Source: Actinomycetes bacterium (GTDB lineage: Bacteria; Actinomycetota; Acidimicrobiia; Acidimicrobiales; JAKAVM01). From it: a DNA stretch of 33,639 bases. Below the pieces are notes generated by a model. That model searched no databases and was not told the DNA's origin. It worked only from the letters and a program-made list of their open reading frames with translations. Shown here piece by piece: positions 7,932 to 16,451 of the stretch. Position numbers and translations under genes: made by a program. Position 1 is the stretch's first letter. Each line of letters opens with the position of its first letter. The stretch is taken from NCBI GenBank assembly GCA_021817065.1, contig JAKAWH010000026.1:1-33639 (forward strand), in the 5' to 3' direction.

Positions 7932-8707
7932 GGCCTGGGGGCCTCTTCCGATTCGGATTCTGTGTCGGGCACCACCTCGGCATCCTCGATGCCGTCGCCG
8001 AGTTCTCCGGCCGGTTGGAGCTGGGCCTTCAGAGCGGCCAGCTCGCTGTCCACCTGGGAGGAGGATGAGAGCGCGTTCAGCTCGCGCTGGATGTCGTCGC
8101 CCCCGCCCCCCACGTCCTCCAGGGCCCCCGAGGCGAGCAACTCGTCCAGGGCGCCCGACCGAGCCTGCATCGCGGCGATCTTGTCTTGGGAGCGCTGGAG
8201 CACCTCTCCGGAGTTTGAGAAAGTGGTCGAGATCCCGGCGACGTCTTCGTTGACCGAGGCGGAGGCCTGGGCCGCCGCGTACTGGGCCTTCATCGTTTCC
8301 TTCTGGGTGCGGAACGCCTGGACCCGTTGTTGGAGCGCCTTCAACGTCGCCGTCAGCTTCGACTCCTCCTCGGTGAGCTGGTTGCGCTGGGGCTCCATCG
8401 AGTCGATCTCTGCCTGAGCGGTGGCCTTGCGGCTGAGCGCCTCCTTGGCCAGGTCCTCGCGGCCCTGGGTCAGGGCGGCCTTGGCCTGGTCGGTCAAGTG
8501 GTCCATCGACTGGCGGAGATGGTCCTCCTGCAGCTCGATCTGCTTGCGGGAAGCCGCAATGGTGACCAGGGCGCGGCGCACCTTGGTGATCTGGCCGACC
8601 ATCTGCTCGTAGGAGAGGTCCAGCATCTCGTCGGGCTTCTCCATCTTGTCCAGCGCTTTGTTGGCCTTGGCCTGAAAGATGTCGGTCGCACGCTTCAGGA
8701 TGCTCAT
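7928..8707 (-). CDS. pspA: PspA/IM30 family membrane-stress protein
   Basis: The 259-residue protein opens with MSILKRATDIFQAKANKALDKMEKP, the amphipathic N-terminal helix and following helix characteristic of PspA/Vipp1, then a long coiled coil (about residues 28-190, with LSYEQMVGQITKVRRALVTIAASRKQ). Family members form ESCRT-III-like rods or rings on the inner membrane and protect it under stress. The C-terminal 60 residues are acidic and Pro/Glu-rich. The start ATG at 8707 has GGAGG 11 bases upstream. The open frame extends to 9016, but that part lacks family similarity and crosses the divergent gene. It heads the five-gene minus-strand operon. Confidence 0.92.
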   Translation of the reverse strand: MSILKRATDIFQAKANKALDKMEKPDEMLDLSYEQMVGQITKVRRALVTIAASRKQIELQEDHLRQSMDHLTDQAKAALTQGREDLAKEALSRKATAQAEIDSMEPQRNQLTEEESKLTATLKALQQRVQAFRTQKETMKAQYAAAQASASVNEDVAGISTTFSNSGEVLQRSQDKIAAMQARSGALDELLASGALEDVGGGGDDIQRELNALSSSSQVDSELAALKAQLQPAGELGDGIEDAEVVPDTESESEEAPRP

Positions 8708-8792
8708 GGACGGGGTACCTCCGCTGGATGGTCGAACATTCGCAGCGTAGTCCGACGAGTGGGCAGCGGCGAGCAGCGCCGGTCGATGCCTC

Positions 8793-8857
8793 CCGCGGCC
8801 ACCGGGACGAGCACCATCCTCAGTTGACCGGCGTTTACCGCGGCCACCGGGACCAGC
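8793..8857. repeat. Pair of 20-bp direct repeats in the pspA/lipoprotein intergenic region
   Basis: Bases 8793-8812 and 8838-8857 are identical except for one base (CCGCGGCCACCGGGAC, then G or C, then AGC). They are offset by 45 bases in the divergent space between pspA and the lipoprotein gene. They could be paired operator sites, or simply a short duplication like others in this window. Confidence 0.6.
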
Positions 8858-8870
8858 GACACCCTCTAGT

Positions 8871-9425
8871 GTGAACCGGGTGAGGCGATGGGCTGTGGGT
8901 GTGGTCGGCACGGCGGCGGTCGTCATCGCCTGTACCGGATGCGGTGGCGGGGGAACGAGGCCGGGATCGGAGCTGACCACGAGCCAAATGGCTCCGTCGG
9001 TGGGGGTGGAGCTCACCGCGGGTCAGAATCCATCGCTGGGAACAATCCTTACCGACGCGAACGGGATGACCCTCTATCACTACTCGCCCGAAAAAGGCGG
9101 CCAGGTGGAATGTGTCGGGTCGTGTGTTGCCCAGTGGCCACCTTTTACCGTGACCATCGGGGAGAAGCCGGTCGCCGGGCCCGGGGTTGTCGGCCGCCTC
9201 TCTACAACAGTGCGGCCGGACGGGGGTATCCAGGTCACCTACGACGGGTTTCCCCTGTACCGGTACCGCAAGGACACTGTTCCCGGTGAGGCGAGCGGGG
9301 AAGGCCTTGGCGGGATGTGGACGGTCATCGCCTTGACCCCCACCGGGTCCACCGGGTCCACCCAGCTGCCGGTGAACACCACCGGGTCCACCCAGCTTCC
9401 GGTGAACCCCCGCACCGGAGGGTGA
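8871..9425 (+). CDS. Secreted lipoprotein with two COG4315-type repeats
   Basis: This 184-residue protein starts with GTG and has a basic N-terminus, a hydrophobic stretch and a Cys in a lipobox-like VIACTGC. The two repeat units typical of the 'secreted repeat of unknown function' lipoproteins follow. The first is LTDANGMTLYHYSPEK ... CVGSCVAQWPPF and the second is VTYDGFPLYRYRKD ... GGMWTVI. Such proteins are exported and uncharacterised. The C-terminal tail has a 10-residue tandem repeat (TGSTQLPVNT), encoded by a 30-bp duplication. Its TGA overlaps the GTG of the next gene. Confidence 0.85.
   Translation: MNRVRRWAVGVVGTAAVVIACTGCGGGGTRPGSELTTSQMAPSVGVELTAGQNPSLGTILTDANGMTLYHYSPEKGGQVECVGSCVAQWPPFTVTIGEKPVAGPGVVGRLSTTVRPDGGIQVTYDGFPLYRYRKDTVPGEASGEGLGGMWTVIALTPTGSTGSTQLPVNTTGSTQLPVNPRTGG
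9342..9410 (+). repeat. 30-bp tandem repeat in a lipoprotein tail
   Basis: Bases 9351-9380 and 9381-9410 differ at two positions, and the first 9 bases of the unit also occur at 9342-9350. They encode the Thr/Gly/Ser/Pro tail of the secreted lipoprotein. Confidence 0.85.
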
Positions 9426-10342
9426 TCGGCCAGGTCCGCGAGCCGGATGCCCTACAGGTGGCGTCGGCACTCGGCCTAGCCGTAGACGGGCAACTCCCCG
9501 GGGGAGAGCACGGCGCCTATTCGGTGCACTCTGAAGACGGGTCGCCACAGGTGCTCAAGGTGTTTCCGATGGCCCAGGAACCGGTAGTGGTAGTCGGTGT
9601 CGACATCGCCAACCGGGTGCGCATTCGGGGAGTATCGGTTCCCGATCCGTATATGGTGGGCAGGTCGTCCGGTCAGGTGTACACCCTCCAGCGTCGCTGT
9701 GCGGGTGCCATCGCCAGCGCCGCCGGGCACTGCATCGAAGCCTGCCACGCCGATCAGATCCTCCGAAACTGGGAGCAATTCGACGGCGCGTGCCCGGAGG
9801 GAGGCGACTGGCCCGAGGCGGTGCGGCGTGCGTTGACCACCGGGGATGCGGGTCTCTGGGCCGAGCACGCACCGGTGCGGGCCGCCGCTGAGCGGGAAGC
9901 CGCGACCGCAAGCGGGATCGCTGCACGGGCGGCGGCGGAGCTACTCGACGAGATCGTATCGGTAGGAGAGAGTTTCGATCCAGGAGCATTGTCCAGGAGT
10001 GGCGCGGTGCACCGCGACTTCCACCACGGCAACTTCCTGATCGACGGCAATCGGCTGGGCGCGGTGATCGACTGGGAGGCGGCCCGGCCCGGTGATGCGC
10101 GCTACGACCTGGTTTCGCTCTCTTTCTGGTCGGAAGTACAGCGGGGGAGGCAGGTCTCCACCGAGTCAGCAGATCGTATTGCGAGCTATGTCGACGACGT
10201 AGTGCCGCCGGAGGTCCGCCGGCCCCTCGCGGCTCTCTACGGACTCCATCAACTCTGGTACTGCACGATCCACCGCCCAGCCGACCTTCCCCAGATGGTG
10301 GGGATGGTGGCGGTGCACCTGGCTCCGCAGTGGCGGGCCTGA
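9422..10342 (+). CDS. Aminoglycoside phosphotransferase (APH)-like kinase
   Basis: The 306-residue protein has the kinase catalytic loop HRDFHHGNFLID (near residue 198) and the metal-binding segment AVIDWEAARPGDARYDL. Both are typical of the APH/choline-kinase superfamily, which phosphorylates small molecules with ATP. The N-lobe is recognisable (GGEHGAYSVHSEDGSPQVLKVFP) but diverged. The start is taken as GTG 9422, which overlaps the TGA of the lipoprotein gene. An open extension to 9317 shadows the lipoprotein repeats. The substrate is unknown, and nothing in the context supports antibiotic resistance. Confidence 0.8.
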   Translation: MIGQVREPDALQVASALGLAVDGQLPGGEHGAYSVHSEDGSPQVLKVFPMAQEPVVVVGVDIANRVRIRGVSVPDPYMVGRSSGQVYTLQRRCAGAIASAAGHCIEACHADQILRNWEQFDGACPEGGDWPEAVRRALTTGDAGLWAEHAPVRAAAEREAATASGIAARAAAELLDEIVSVGESFDPGALSRSGAVHRDFHHGNFLIDGNRLGAVIDWEAARPGDARYDLVSLSFWSEVQRGRQVSTESADRIASYVDDVVPPEVRRPLAALYGLHQLWYCTIHRPADLPQMVGMVAVHLAPQWRA

Positions 10343-10404
10343 TCGGCGATCCACCCAGGTCATTTTCTCGTGGGGAGGCCGGTCGATATCGTTCCGTCAA
10401 TCTT

Positions 10405-10432
10405 TTGCTCGCGGGGGGATGGTTGATATAGT
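10405..10432 (+). promoter_or_regulatory. Candidate promoter for amtB-glnK
   Basis: TTGCTC at 10405-10410 and TATAGT at 10427-10432 are separated by 16 bases, about 50 bases upstream of the amtB ATG. The region is more AT-rich than its surroundings. No clear GlnR-type operator was seen. Confidence 0.35.
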
Positions 10433-10482
10433 CGCCTCACCTCGCAGGACCGATCAGGTCTCGCGGATCAAACCTGGCGCAT

Positions 10483-11739
10483 ATGAGAACGATAAACACC
10501 GGAGATACCGCGTGGGTGCTGGCTTCGGCCGCGCTCGTACTGTTCATGACGCCCGGCTTGGCCCTTTTCTACGGTGGCCTGGTCCGGGCGAAGAACGTGC
10601 TCGGCGTCATGATGCAGTGCTTCTTCTGCATCGGGGCGGTCACCGTGATCTGGGTTATGTTCGGGTACAGCCTTGCTTTTGGCCACGATGCGGGGGGCGG
10701 GCTGATCGGGGACCTTGGCCTTGCCGGGATGACCAACGCCCATCACGCCGTTCCCGGATTTCCCCATTTGACCATCCCGCCGCTGGCTTTCGGGATATTC
10801 CAGATGATGTTCGCCATCATCACCGCTGCATTGATCGCCGGAGGGGGTGCCGACCGGATGAAGTTCACCGGATTCGCCCTCTTCATCATCGTCTGGACGG
10901 TCCTCGTATACCTCCCGATCGCCCACTGGGTGTTCAGCCCCGAGGGATGGCTCGCTCGCCGAGGTGTCATCGACTTCGCCGGAGGCACGGTGGTCGAGAT
11001 CAACTCGGGCTTTTCGGCGCTCGGCCTGGCTCTGGTGCTCGGCCGCCGCCGAGGCTGGCCCCGGGAGGCGATGGTTCCCCATTCGGTGCCGCTCGGCCTG
11101 GTCGGGGTGGGTATCCTCTGGTTCGGATGGTTTGGTTTCAACGCCGGTTCGGCGGGCGCCGCCAACGGGGTGGCCACCCAGGCCTTCCTCAATACCCAGG
11201 TGGCGGCGGCAGCAGGGCTGCTCGGCTGGTTGGCGGTGGAAAAGGCGACTACGCGCTTTGCCACCACGGTGGGCGCTGGATCGGGCGCCATCGCCGGGAT
11301 GGTGGCGATCACCCCTTGCGCAGGATTCGTGGGGACCATGCCGTCGTTCCTGATCGGGGCCCTGGCCGGAGCGCTGTGTGCAGGCGCGGTGAAGCTGAAG
11401 TTCCGGTGGAGGTACGACGATTCGCTCGACGTCCTGGGGGTTCACGGGGTGGGGGGTGTCATCGGCACGGTGCTGCTCGGCGTGTTCGCCACCACCAGCG
11501 TGAACGCAGCCGGAGCGAACGGGCTCGCGTCGGGGGGAGGATGGCATCTCCTCGGAGAGCAGGTCCTGGCGACTGTGGTGTGTGCTGCGTTCGCGTGTGG
11601 GATGACCGCGCTGGTGGCCAAGGTGGTCGACAAGGCGGTCGGCCTGCGTGTGTCGCCCGACGACGAGAACCTGGGCCTCGATGAGTCACAGCACGCCGAG
11701 AACGCCTACGCCACCGCTTCGACCTCTGGTCATCGGTGA
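10483..11739 (+). CDS. amt: Ammonium transporter with Glu at the first 'twin-His' position
   Basis: The 418-residue protein is an 11-helix Amt channel-like transporter that takes up ammonium. Conserved landmarks are ALFYGGLVRAKNVL near the N-terminus, FQMMFAIITAAL with the outer gate Phe (F110), HWVF, DFAGGTVV with the structural Asp D164, GWFGFNAGSA with the second gate Phe (F219), and GVHGVGGVIGTVLLGVFA with the second pore His H321. The residue that should be the first pore His (H168 in E. coli AmtB) is Glu172, encoded by GAG at 10996-10998. Fungal Mep1/Mep3-type transporters also carry Glu there. The gene is followed by a PII gene, the usual partner that blocks the pore under nitrogen sufficiency. 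Confidence 0.95.
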   Translation: MRTINTGDTAWVLASAALVLFMTPGLALFYGGLVRAKNVLGVMMQCFFCIGAVTVIWVMFGYSLAFGHDAGGGLIGDLGLAGMTNAHHAVPGFPHLTIPPLAFGIFQMMFAIITAALIAGGGADRMKFTGFALFIIVWTVLVYLPIAHWVFSPEGWLARRGVIDFAGGTVVEINSGFSALGLALVLGRRRGWPREAMVPHSVPLGLVGVGILWFGWFGFNAGSAGAANGVATQAFLNTQVAAAAGLLGWLAVEKATTRFATTVGAGSGAIAGMVAITPCAGFVGTMPSFLIGALAGALCAGAVKLKFRWRYDDSLDVLGVHGVGGVIGTVLLGVFATTSVNAAGANGLASGGGWHLLGEQVLATVVCAAFACGMTALVAKVVDKAVGLRVSPDDENLGLDESQHAENAYATASTSGHR

Positions 11740-11754
11740 ACCGGCGGGCTATGA

Positions 11755-12159
<405 letters not shown>

Positions 12160-12177
12160 GGGTCACTCCAGGGAGCG

Positions 12178-13470
12178 TCACCCCCTGCCCACCTCGTCGA
12201 TGCACTCGGCGATCGTCCACACTATCCGGTCGATCTCGTCATAGGTAGAGGTGAGCATGGGGACAGTGGTCACCGCCGGGCCGATAGATCGCAGCACGAC
12301 ACCGTGCTCGACGGCCCGGGAGCACACCTTGCGGGCGAGGAGGGGATCGCCCACTGCGGCGGTATCGAGTTCGACCGCGGCGAAAAGTCCTTTGGAACGA
12401 ACTTCCGACACAACCGGCCTTCCCCGGGCGATCCGGTCGAGCCCCTCGGCGAGCTGGACGCTCCGCTCCTTGACGTTGGCGAGGACGTTCCACTCAGAGA
12501 GCAGGTCGAGGTGGCGAAGTGCCACCGCCGCGCACAGGGCATTTCCGGAAAAGGAGTGGCCGTGATAGAGGGTCTGTGCCGACAGGTCGGGACCGAGGAA
12601 GGTGTCTGCCAGCGACGAGGTCACCGCGGTGGCCGACATGGGAAGGTAGCCGCCGGTCATCGCCTTGCCGAGGCAGGCGATGTCGGGACGGACGCCTGCC
12701 TCGTTGCAGGCAAAAAGCGACCCGGTGCGCCCGAAGCCGGTTGCCACTTCGTCGACGATGAGGGGAACTGAAGCGGCACGGCAGGCGGCAGCGACCTCAA
12801 GGAGACCGGACGACTCGTGGCAGGCCATCCCTGCGGCTGCCTGTACCAGAGGCTCGACGATCACCCCGGCCAGCCGGTCGGCGTTTTCGGAGACCACCCG
12901 GGCCAGATCGGAATAGTTCCTCCCGCGCACTACCGGGAACTTCAGGGGGGCGAACGCCTCCGAATAGAAGCCCGAGTCCCCCACCGACAGAGCCCCGAAG
13001 GTGTCCCCGTGGTATGCGCCCTCCAATGCAGCGAAAAGGGTCCTGCCGGTTACTCCCCGGTTCCGCCATGACTGGTAGGCGATCTTGAGGGCCTGCTCCA
13101 CCGCCGACGCGCCGTCGGAGGCGAAGAGGAACCGGGGTCGATCCACCGGGACCACCTCGGCGAGAGCCTCGGCCAGCAGCACGGTGGCGTCGCAGCCGTT
13201 GCCGAGCAGGGTGGAATGAGCGATCCGGGAGGCTTGGCGAGTCAATGCGTCATTGAGCTCGGGGACGCAGTGGCCGAGGGTGACCACCCACAGCGAGGAG
13301 ATCGCGTCGAGGTAGCGCCGGTCCTCGGTGTCGAAGACGTAGCGACCCTCGCCCCGGTGGACGACGAGGGGCGAATTGGCAGCGAAAGTGGCCATCTGGG
13401 TGAAGCCGTGCCAGACCACCTCCTCGTCCCGGGCGACCCATTGGTGGTGGCGCTCGTTGTCGGGGAGCAT
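12178..13470 (-). CDS. bioA: Adenosylmethionine-8-amino-7-oxononanoate aminotransferase
   Basis: BioA is the PLP enzyme that converts KAPA to DAPA in biotin synthesis using SAM as amino donor. The 430-residue protein has VWHGFTQM near the start, LDAISSLWVVTLGHCVPELN, GAYHGDTFGALSVG, VDEVATGFGRTG with the PLP-binding Asp240, and LGKAMTGGYLP with the Schiff-base Lys269. These signatures favour BioA over other class III aminotransferases. No other biotin gene is nearby, so the pathway must be scattered or partial. It diverges from the membrane-protein gene at 13505 across 34 bases. Confidence 0.92.
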   Translation of the reverse strand: MLPDNERHHQWVARDEEVVWHGFTQMATFAANSPLVVHRGEGRYVFDTEDRRYLDAISSLWVVTLGHCVPELNDALTRQASRIAHSTLLGNGCDATVLLAEALAEVVPVDRPRFLFASDGASAVEQALKIAYQSWRNRGVTGRTLFAALEGAYHGDTFGALSVGDSGFYSEAFAPLKFPVVRGRNYSDLARVVSENADRLAGVIVEPLVQAAAGMACHESSGLLEVAAACRAASVPLIVDEVATGFGRTGSLFACNEAGVRPDIACLGKAMTGGYLPMSATAVTSSLADTFLGPDLSAQTLYHGHSFSGNALCAAVALRHLDLLSEWNVLANVKERSVQLAEGLDRIARGRPVVSEVRSKGLFAAVELDTAAVGDPLLARKVCSRAVEHGVVLRSIGPAVTTVPMLTSTYDEIDRIVWTIAECIDEVGRG

Positions 13471-13504
13471 CCTTTTATCCTACCGGTCGCTACGATGGCT
13501 CCGC

Positions 13505-14101
13505 ATGGGCCCTGCGAGCGACTGGTACCGGATCGTCCTGGTCGTGCACGTCTTCTGTGCGATCGCAGGGTTCGGGGCACTCATGCTCAATGCCGCCTAC
13601 GCCGCCCAGGGACGTCTCCGCGGCGCCCGGGAGGCGCTGGTCATCGCCGAGGCGGTCGGTGCAGTGAGCAGCCGGTGGGCCCGCCGGTTCATCGTGGCCG
13701 CAGCAGCTGCGGGGATAGCTCTGGTCCCGATGAGCGACCACGCCTGGGGATTCGCCCAGGCCTGGGTGTTGGCCGCCCTGGTGCTGATGGCGCTCATCGT
13801 GGCCCTCGTGCTTGGGGCGCTCCCCCCCGTCGAGGCAAAAGTTCGCTCACTGATGGGCGAGCTGGCCGCCGGTACCGGCGGCTGCGGGGGATGCAGTGGG
13901 GGGTGCGAAGGAGAGGGAGGGGGAGAGCAGAAGAGCGCGACCGCCGTCGCAACCCGAACCGAGCAGATCGCACCGGAGGTGATGCGAGGAAAGGCCGCCC
14001 TGCTCCGGCGCCTGGAGGCCCGCAAGGCGGCATTGGAGGGGATGGCCAGCCTGGCGATGGTTGCCACCCTCGTACTGATGGTGTTCAAGCCGGGAGCGTG
14101 A
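13505..14101 (+). CDS. Small integral membrane protein with Cys/Gly loop (DUF2269-like)
   Basis: The 198-residue product has hydrophobic segments at about residues 9-33, 62-75, 84-106 and 180-195. The beginning (WYRIVLVVHVFCAIAGFGALMLNAAYAAQ) resembles DUF2269-type membrane proteins, though this is a loose match. Between the third and fourth segments is an unusual GGCGGCSGGCEGEGGGE loop with Cys127, Cys130 and Cys134 next to a basic, helical stretch. The start at ATG 13505 is preferred; TACGAT at 13491-13496 could be a -10 element for a leaderless message. The frame is open to 13376 but overlaps bioA there. Function unknown. Confidence 0.7.
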   Translation: MGPASDWYRIVLVVHVFCAIAGFGALMLNAAYAAQGRLRGAREALVIAEAVGAVSSRWARRFIVAAAAAGIALVPMSDHAWGFAQAWVLAALVLMALIVALVLGALPPVEAKVRSLMGELAAGTGGCGGCSGGCEGEGGGEQKSATAVATRTEQIAPEVMRGKAALLRRLEARKAALEGMASLAMVATLVLMVFKPGA

Positions 14102-14164
14102 AGGGCCGGGATACGGGAGCGATAAGTACCTCCCAGTGGTGTGAACACTGCTAAGAATGGGCCA

Positions 14165-15283
14165 GTGAGCTCGCGACACCTCTCAGCGGTGGTTCTCGCT
14201 GCTGGCGAGGGGACCCGGATGAAGTCGCAGCGCCCCAAGCCGCTCCACCGGCTCTGCGGTCGACCGATGGTGCTCCACGTGCTAGACGCTCTCGCCGAGC
14301 TCCAGGTGGACCAGGTGGTGGTGGTGGTTGGTCACGGTGCCGCACAGGTGGTCAAGGCGGTCCAGGAGGCAGCGCCCTCCACCCTCACCGTGCATTTCGT
14401 CGAGCAGGAGGTCCAGCGGGGAACCGGCGACGCGGTGGCTGTCGGTCTGACCGGTTTTCCCGACGAGTTGGAGGACGAGCTGGAGGACGACTTGGTGGTG
14501 CTTCCGGGAGACGCTCCACTCCTGCGGCCGGCCACCCTCGCCCAGTTGGTCCGCTACCACCGTGCCACCGAGGCGGCGGCAACCCTTCTCACCGCCGAGC
14601 TGGACGATCCCTGGGGGTACGGGCGAGTGGTGCGTTCCAAGGACGGCCGGGTCGCCGGAATCGTGGAGGAGTCCGACGCGACGGCGGAGGAGAGGGAGAT
14701 CCGTGAGGTCAACACCTCCATCTACTGCTTCCGGCGCGGCGTGCTGGCCCCCACCCTCCGCCGGCTCTCGCCGGACAACGTCAAGGGGGAGTACTACCTG
14801 ACCGACGCGATTGCCGTGTTACACGATGCGGGCTACCCGGTGGTGTCCATGGTGGCCGCCGACGCCACTGAAGCGGCCGGGGTGAACGATCGGGCCCAGC
14901 TCGCGGCCGCCGAAGCGGAGCTGCGCTGTCGTACCAACGACAAGTGGATGCGGCGCGGGGTGACCATGCTGGATCCGGAGCAGACCTATGTCGATGCCAG
15001 CGTGGAGCTTTCCCCGGACGTGACGCTTTTCCCCGGGACCCTCCTGCAGGGCAAGACGGTGGTGGCGCCGGGGGCGGAGATCGGTCCCAATACCAGGCTT
15101 GTCGACTGCACGGTGGGAGAGGGAGCGCGGGTGGAGCTGTCGGTGGGGCGGCAGGCCGAGATCGGGGCGGGCGCGGTGGTGGGGCCTTTTGCGGCCCTGG
15201 GCAAGGGCGCGGTGGTGCCCTCGTCGACGGTGACCGGTCCGTTCTACCGCGACGAGGGCATGAGCGACGGGGATCCCGAGTGA
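14165..15283 (+). CDS. glmU: GlmU-type UDP-GlcNAc pyrophosphorylase with truncated acetyltransferase domain
   Basis: The first about 240 residues form a complete nucleotidyltransferase: VVLAAGEGTRMKSQRPKPLH, QRGTGDAVAVG, LPGDAPLL, DPWGYGRVV, IVEESDA and REVNTSIYCF. It should make UDP-GlcNAc from GlcNAc-1-phosphate and UTP for the cell wall. The C-terminal left-handed beta helix is present only as a few hexapeptide turns (DASVELSPDVTLFPGTLLQG through GPFAALGKGAVV) and then ends. At 372 residues it is about 80-100 shorter than usual GlmU, and the part that holds the acetyltransferase active site is missing. No frameshift is evident: only about 60 bases separate it from prs. The start is GTG 14165 with an alternative GTG at 14141. 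Confidence 0.92.
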   Translation: MSSRHLSAVVLAAGEGTRMKSQRPKPLHRLCGRPMVLHVLDALAELQVDQVVVVVGHGAAQVVKAVQEAAPSTLTVHFVEQEVQRGTGDAVAVGLTGFPDELEDELEDDLVVLPGDAPLLRPATLAQLVRYHRATEAAATLLTAELDDPWGYGRVVRSKDGRVAGIVEESDATAEEREIREVNTSIYCFRRGVLAPTLRRLSPDNVKGEYYLTDAIAVLHDAGYPVVSMVAADATEAAGVNDRAQLAAAEAELRCRTNDKWMRRGVTMLDPEQTYVDASVELSPDVTLFPGTLLQGKTVVAPGAEIGPNTRLVDCTVGEGARVELSVGRQAEIGAGAVVGPFAALGKGAVVPSSTVTGPFYRDEGMSDGDPE

Positions 15284-15342
15284 GGCTCTCGTGCCCACCT
15301 GCCGACCCATTCCAGGTAAAGCCATGACCCCAGGGTGCCGCC

Positions 15343-16326
15343 ATGGCGCTTGAGCTCGTCACCAAGAAGCGCATCGAGATATATTCGGGACGCTCCCATC
15401 CGGATCTTGCCGAGGAGATCGCCAGCCATCTGGGGGTCCGGTTGGGCAATCCCAACCTACGCGAGTTCGCCAACGGCGAGGTCCACTGCCGATTCGGCGA
15501 GTCGGTTCGGGGCAAGGACGTCTTCATCGTGCAAACCCACTGCTCCCCGGTCAACGACTCGGTGATGGAGCAGTTGATCATGATCGACGCGGCCAAGCGT
15601 GCTTCGGCCAAGCGGATCACCGCGGTGATCCCCTCCTACGGTTATGCCCGCCAGGACCGCAAGGCGTCCGGGCGGGAGCCGATCACCGCCAAGCTGGTGG
15701 CGGGCCTGTTCCGGACGGCCGGTGCCGACCGGCTCCTGTCGGTCGATCTCCACTCCGGCCAGATCCAGGGCTTTTTCGACGGTCCGGTGGACCACCTCAC
15801 CTCGATGCCCGTGCTGGTCAACTACCTCCGCAAGGAGGTGCCCGGCAATGGATTGGTGGTGGTGGCACCGGACGCCGGCCGGGTGAAGGTGGCCGAGAGG
15901 TTCGGCCAGCATTTGGGCTGCGACATTGCTCTGGTCCACAAGCGCCGTCCCACCGGGACGGTGAACCAGGTGGAGGCCCGCGACGTGGTGGGCCAGATCG
16001 CGGGACGCCTGTGCGTGATCGTCGACGACATGATCGACACTGCCGGGACGGTGTGTGCCGCCTCGGAGCTGTTGATGGACCACGGTGCGACCGAAGTGTG
16101 GGCGATGGCCACCCACGGAGTGCTCTCCTACCCGGCGATCGACCGGTTGAAGGCAGCGCCGATCAACCGGGTGGTGATCACCAACACCCTCCCGCTTCCC
16201 CCGGAGAAGGCGATGGACACCCTGGAGGTCCTCTCGGTGGCCAAGATCATCGCGGATGCCATCGAGGCGGTGTTCGCCGATACTTCGGTGTCCGAGATAT
16301 TCGGGGGCGACAACCTGTCGTCGTAG
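15343..16326 (+). CDS. prs: Ribose-phosphate pyrophosphokinase
   Basis: Prs makes PRPP from ribose-5-phosphate and ATP, feeding purine, pyrimidine, His, Trp and NAD synthesis. The 327-residue protein has the family blocks NPNLREFANGEVHCRF, IPSYGYARQDRKASGREPITAKLVA, DLHSGQIQGFF, VVVAPDAGRVKVAERF and the PRPP loop VIVDDMIDTAGT (Gly to Ala in the usual DTGGT). The start ATG 15343 is 60 bases after glmU, and the glmU-prs pair is the normal actinobacterial order. In relatives the next genes would be rplY and pth. Here about 8.9 kb of other genes intervene. Confidence 0.97.
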   Translation: MALELVTKKRIEIYSGRSHPDLAEEIASHLGVRLGNPNLREFANGEVHCRFGESVRGKDVFIVQTHCSPVNDSVMEQLIMIDAAKRASAKRITAVIPSYGYARQDRKASGREPITAKLVAGLFRTAGADRLLSVDLHSGQIQGFFDGPVDHLTSMPVLVNYLRKEVPGNGLVVVAPDAGRVKVAERFGQHLGCDIALVHKRRPTGTVNQVEARDVVGQIAGRLCVIVDDMIDTAGTVCAASELLMDHGATEVWAMATHGVLSYPAIDRLKAAPINRVVITNTLPLPPEKAMDTLEVLSVAKIIADAIEAVFADTSVSEIFGGDNLSS

Positions 16327-16451
16327 CGTATATAGCCCCCCGGATTTTCCGTGCATTCGGGAAATCGAAGGTGTACGATAGCCGGATCAGGCTCTGCTCG
16401 CACTGAATGGAAGATGGTGCGGGGCCCATGCATGGAAGGTAATGGGTATAG

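Noticed and set aside
9422-10342. Antibiotic-resistance phosphotransferase
   Set aside because: Only the general kinase motifs are shared. The N-lobe is diverged, and there is no mobile element or resistance context.
13216-14154. 312-codon plus-strand open frame over bioA and the membrane-protein gene
   Set aside because: It overlaps two genes in different frames and contains Arg/Gly-rich shadow sequence.
16350-16451. Sigma-28 type promoter for the flagellin gene
   Set aside because: No convincing TAAA ... GCCGATAA pair with correct spacing was found; only a weak TACGAT near 16375 is present.
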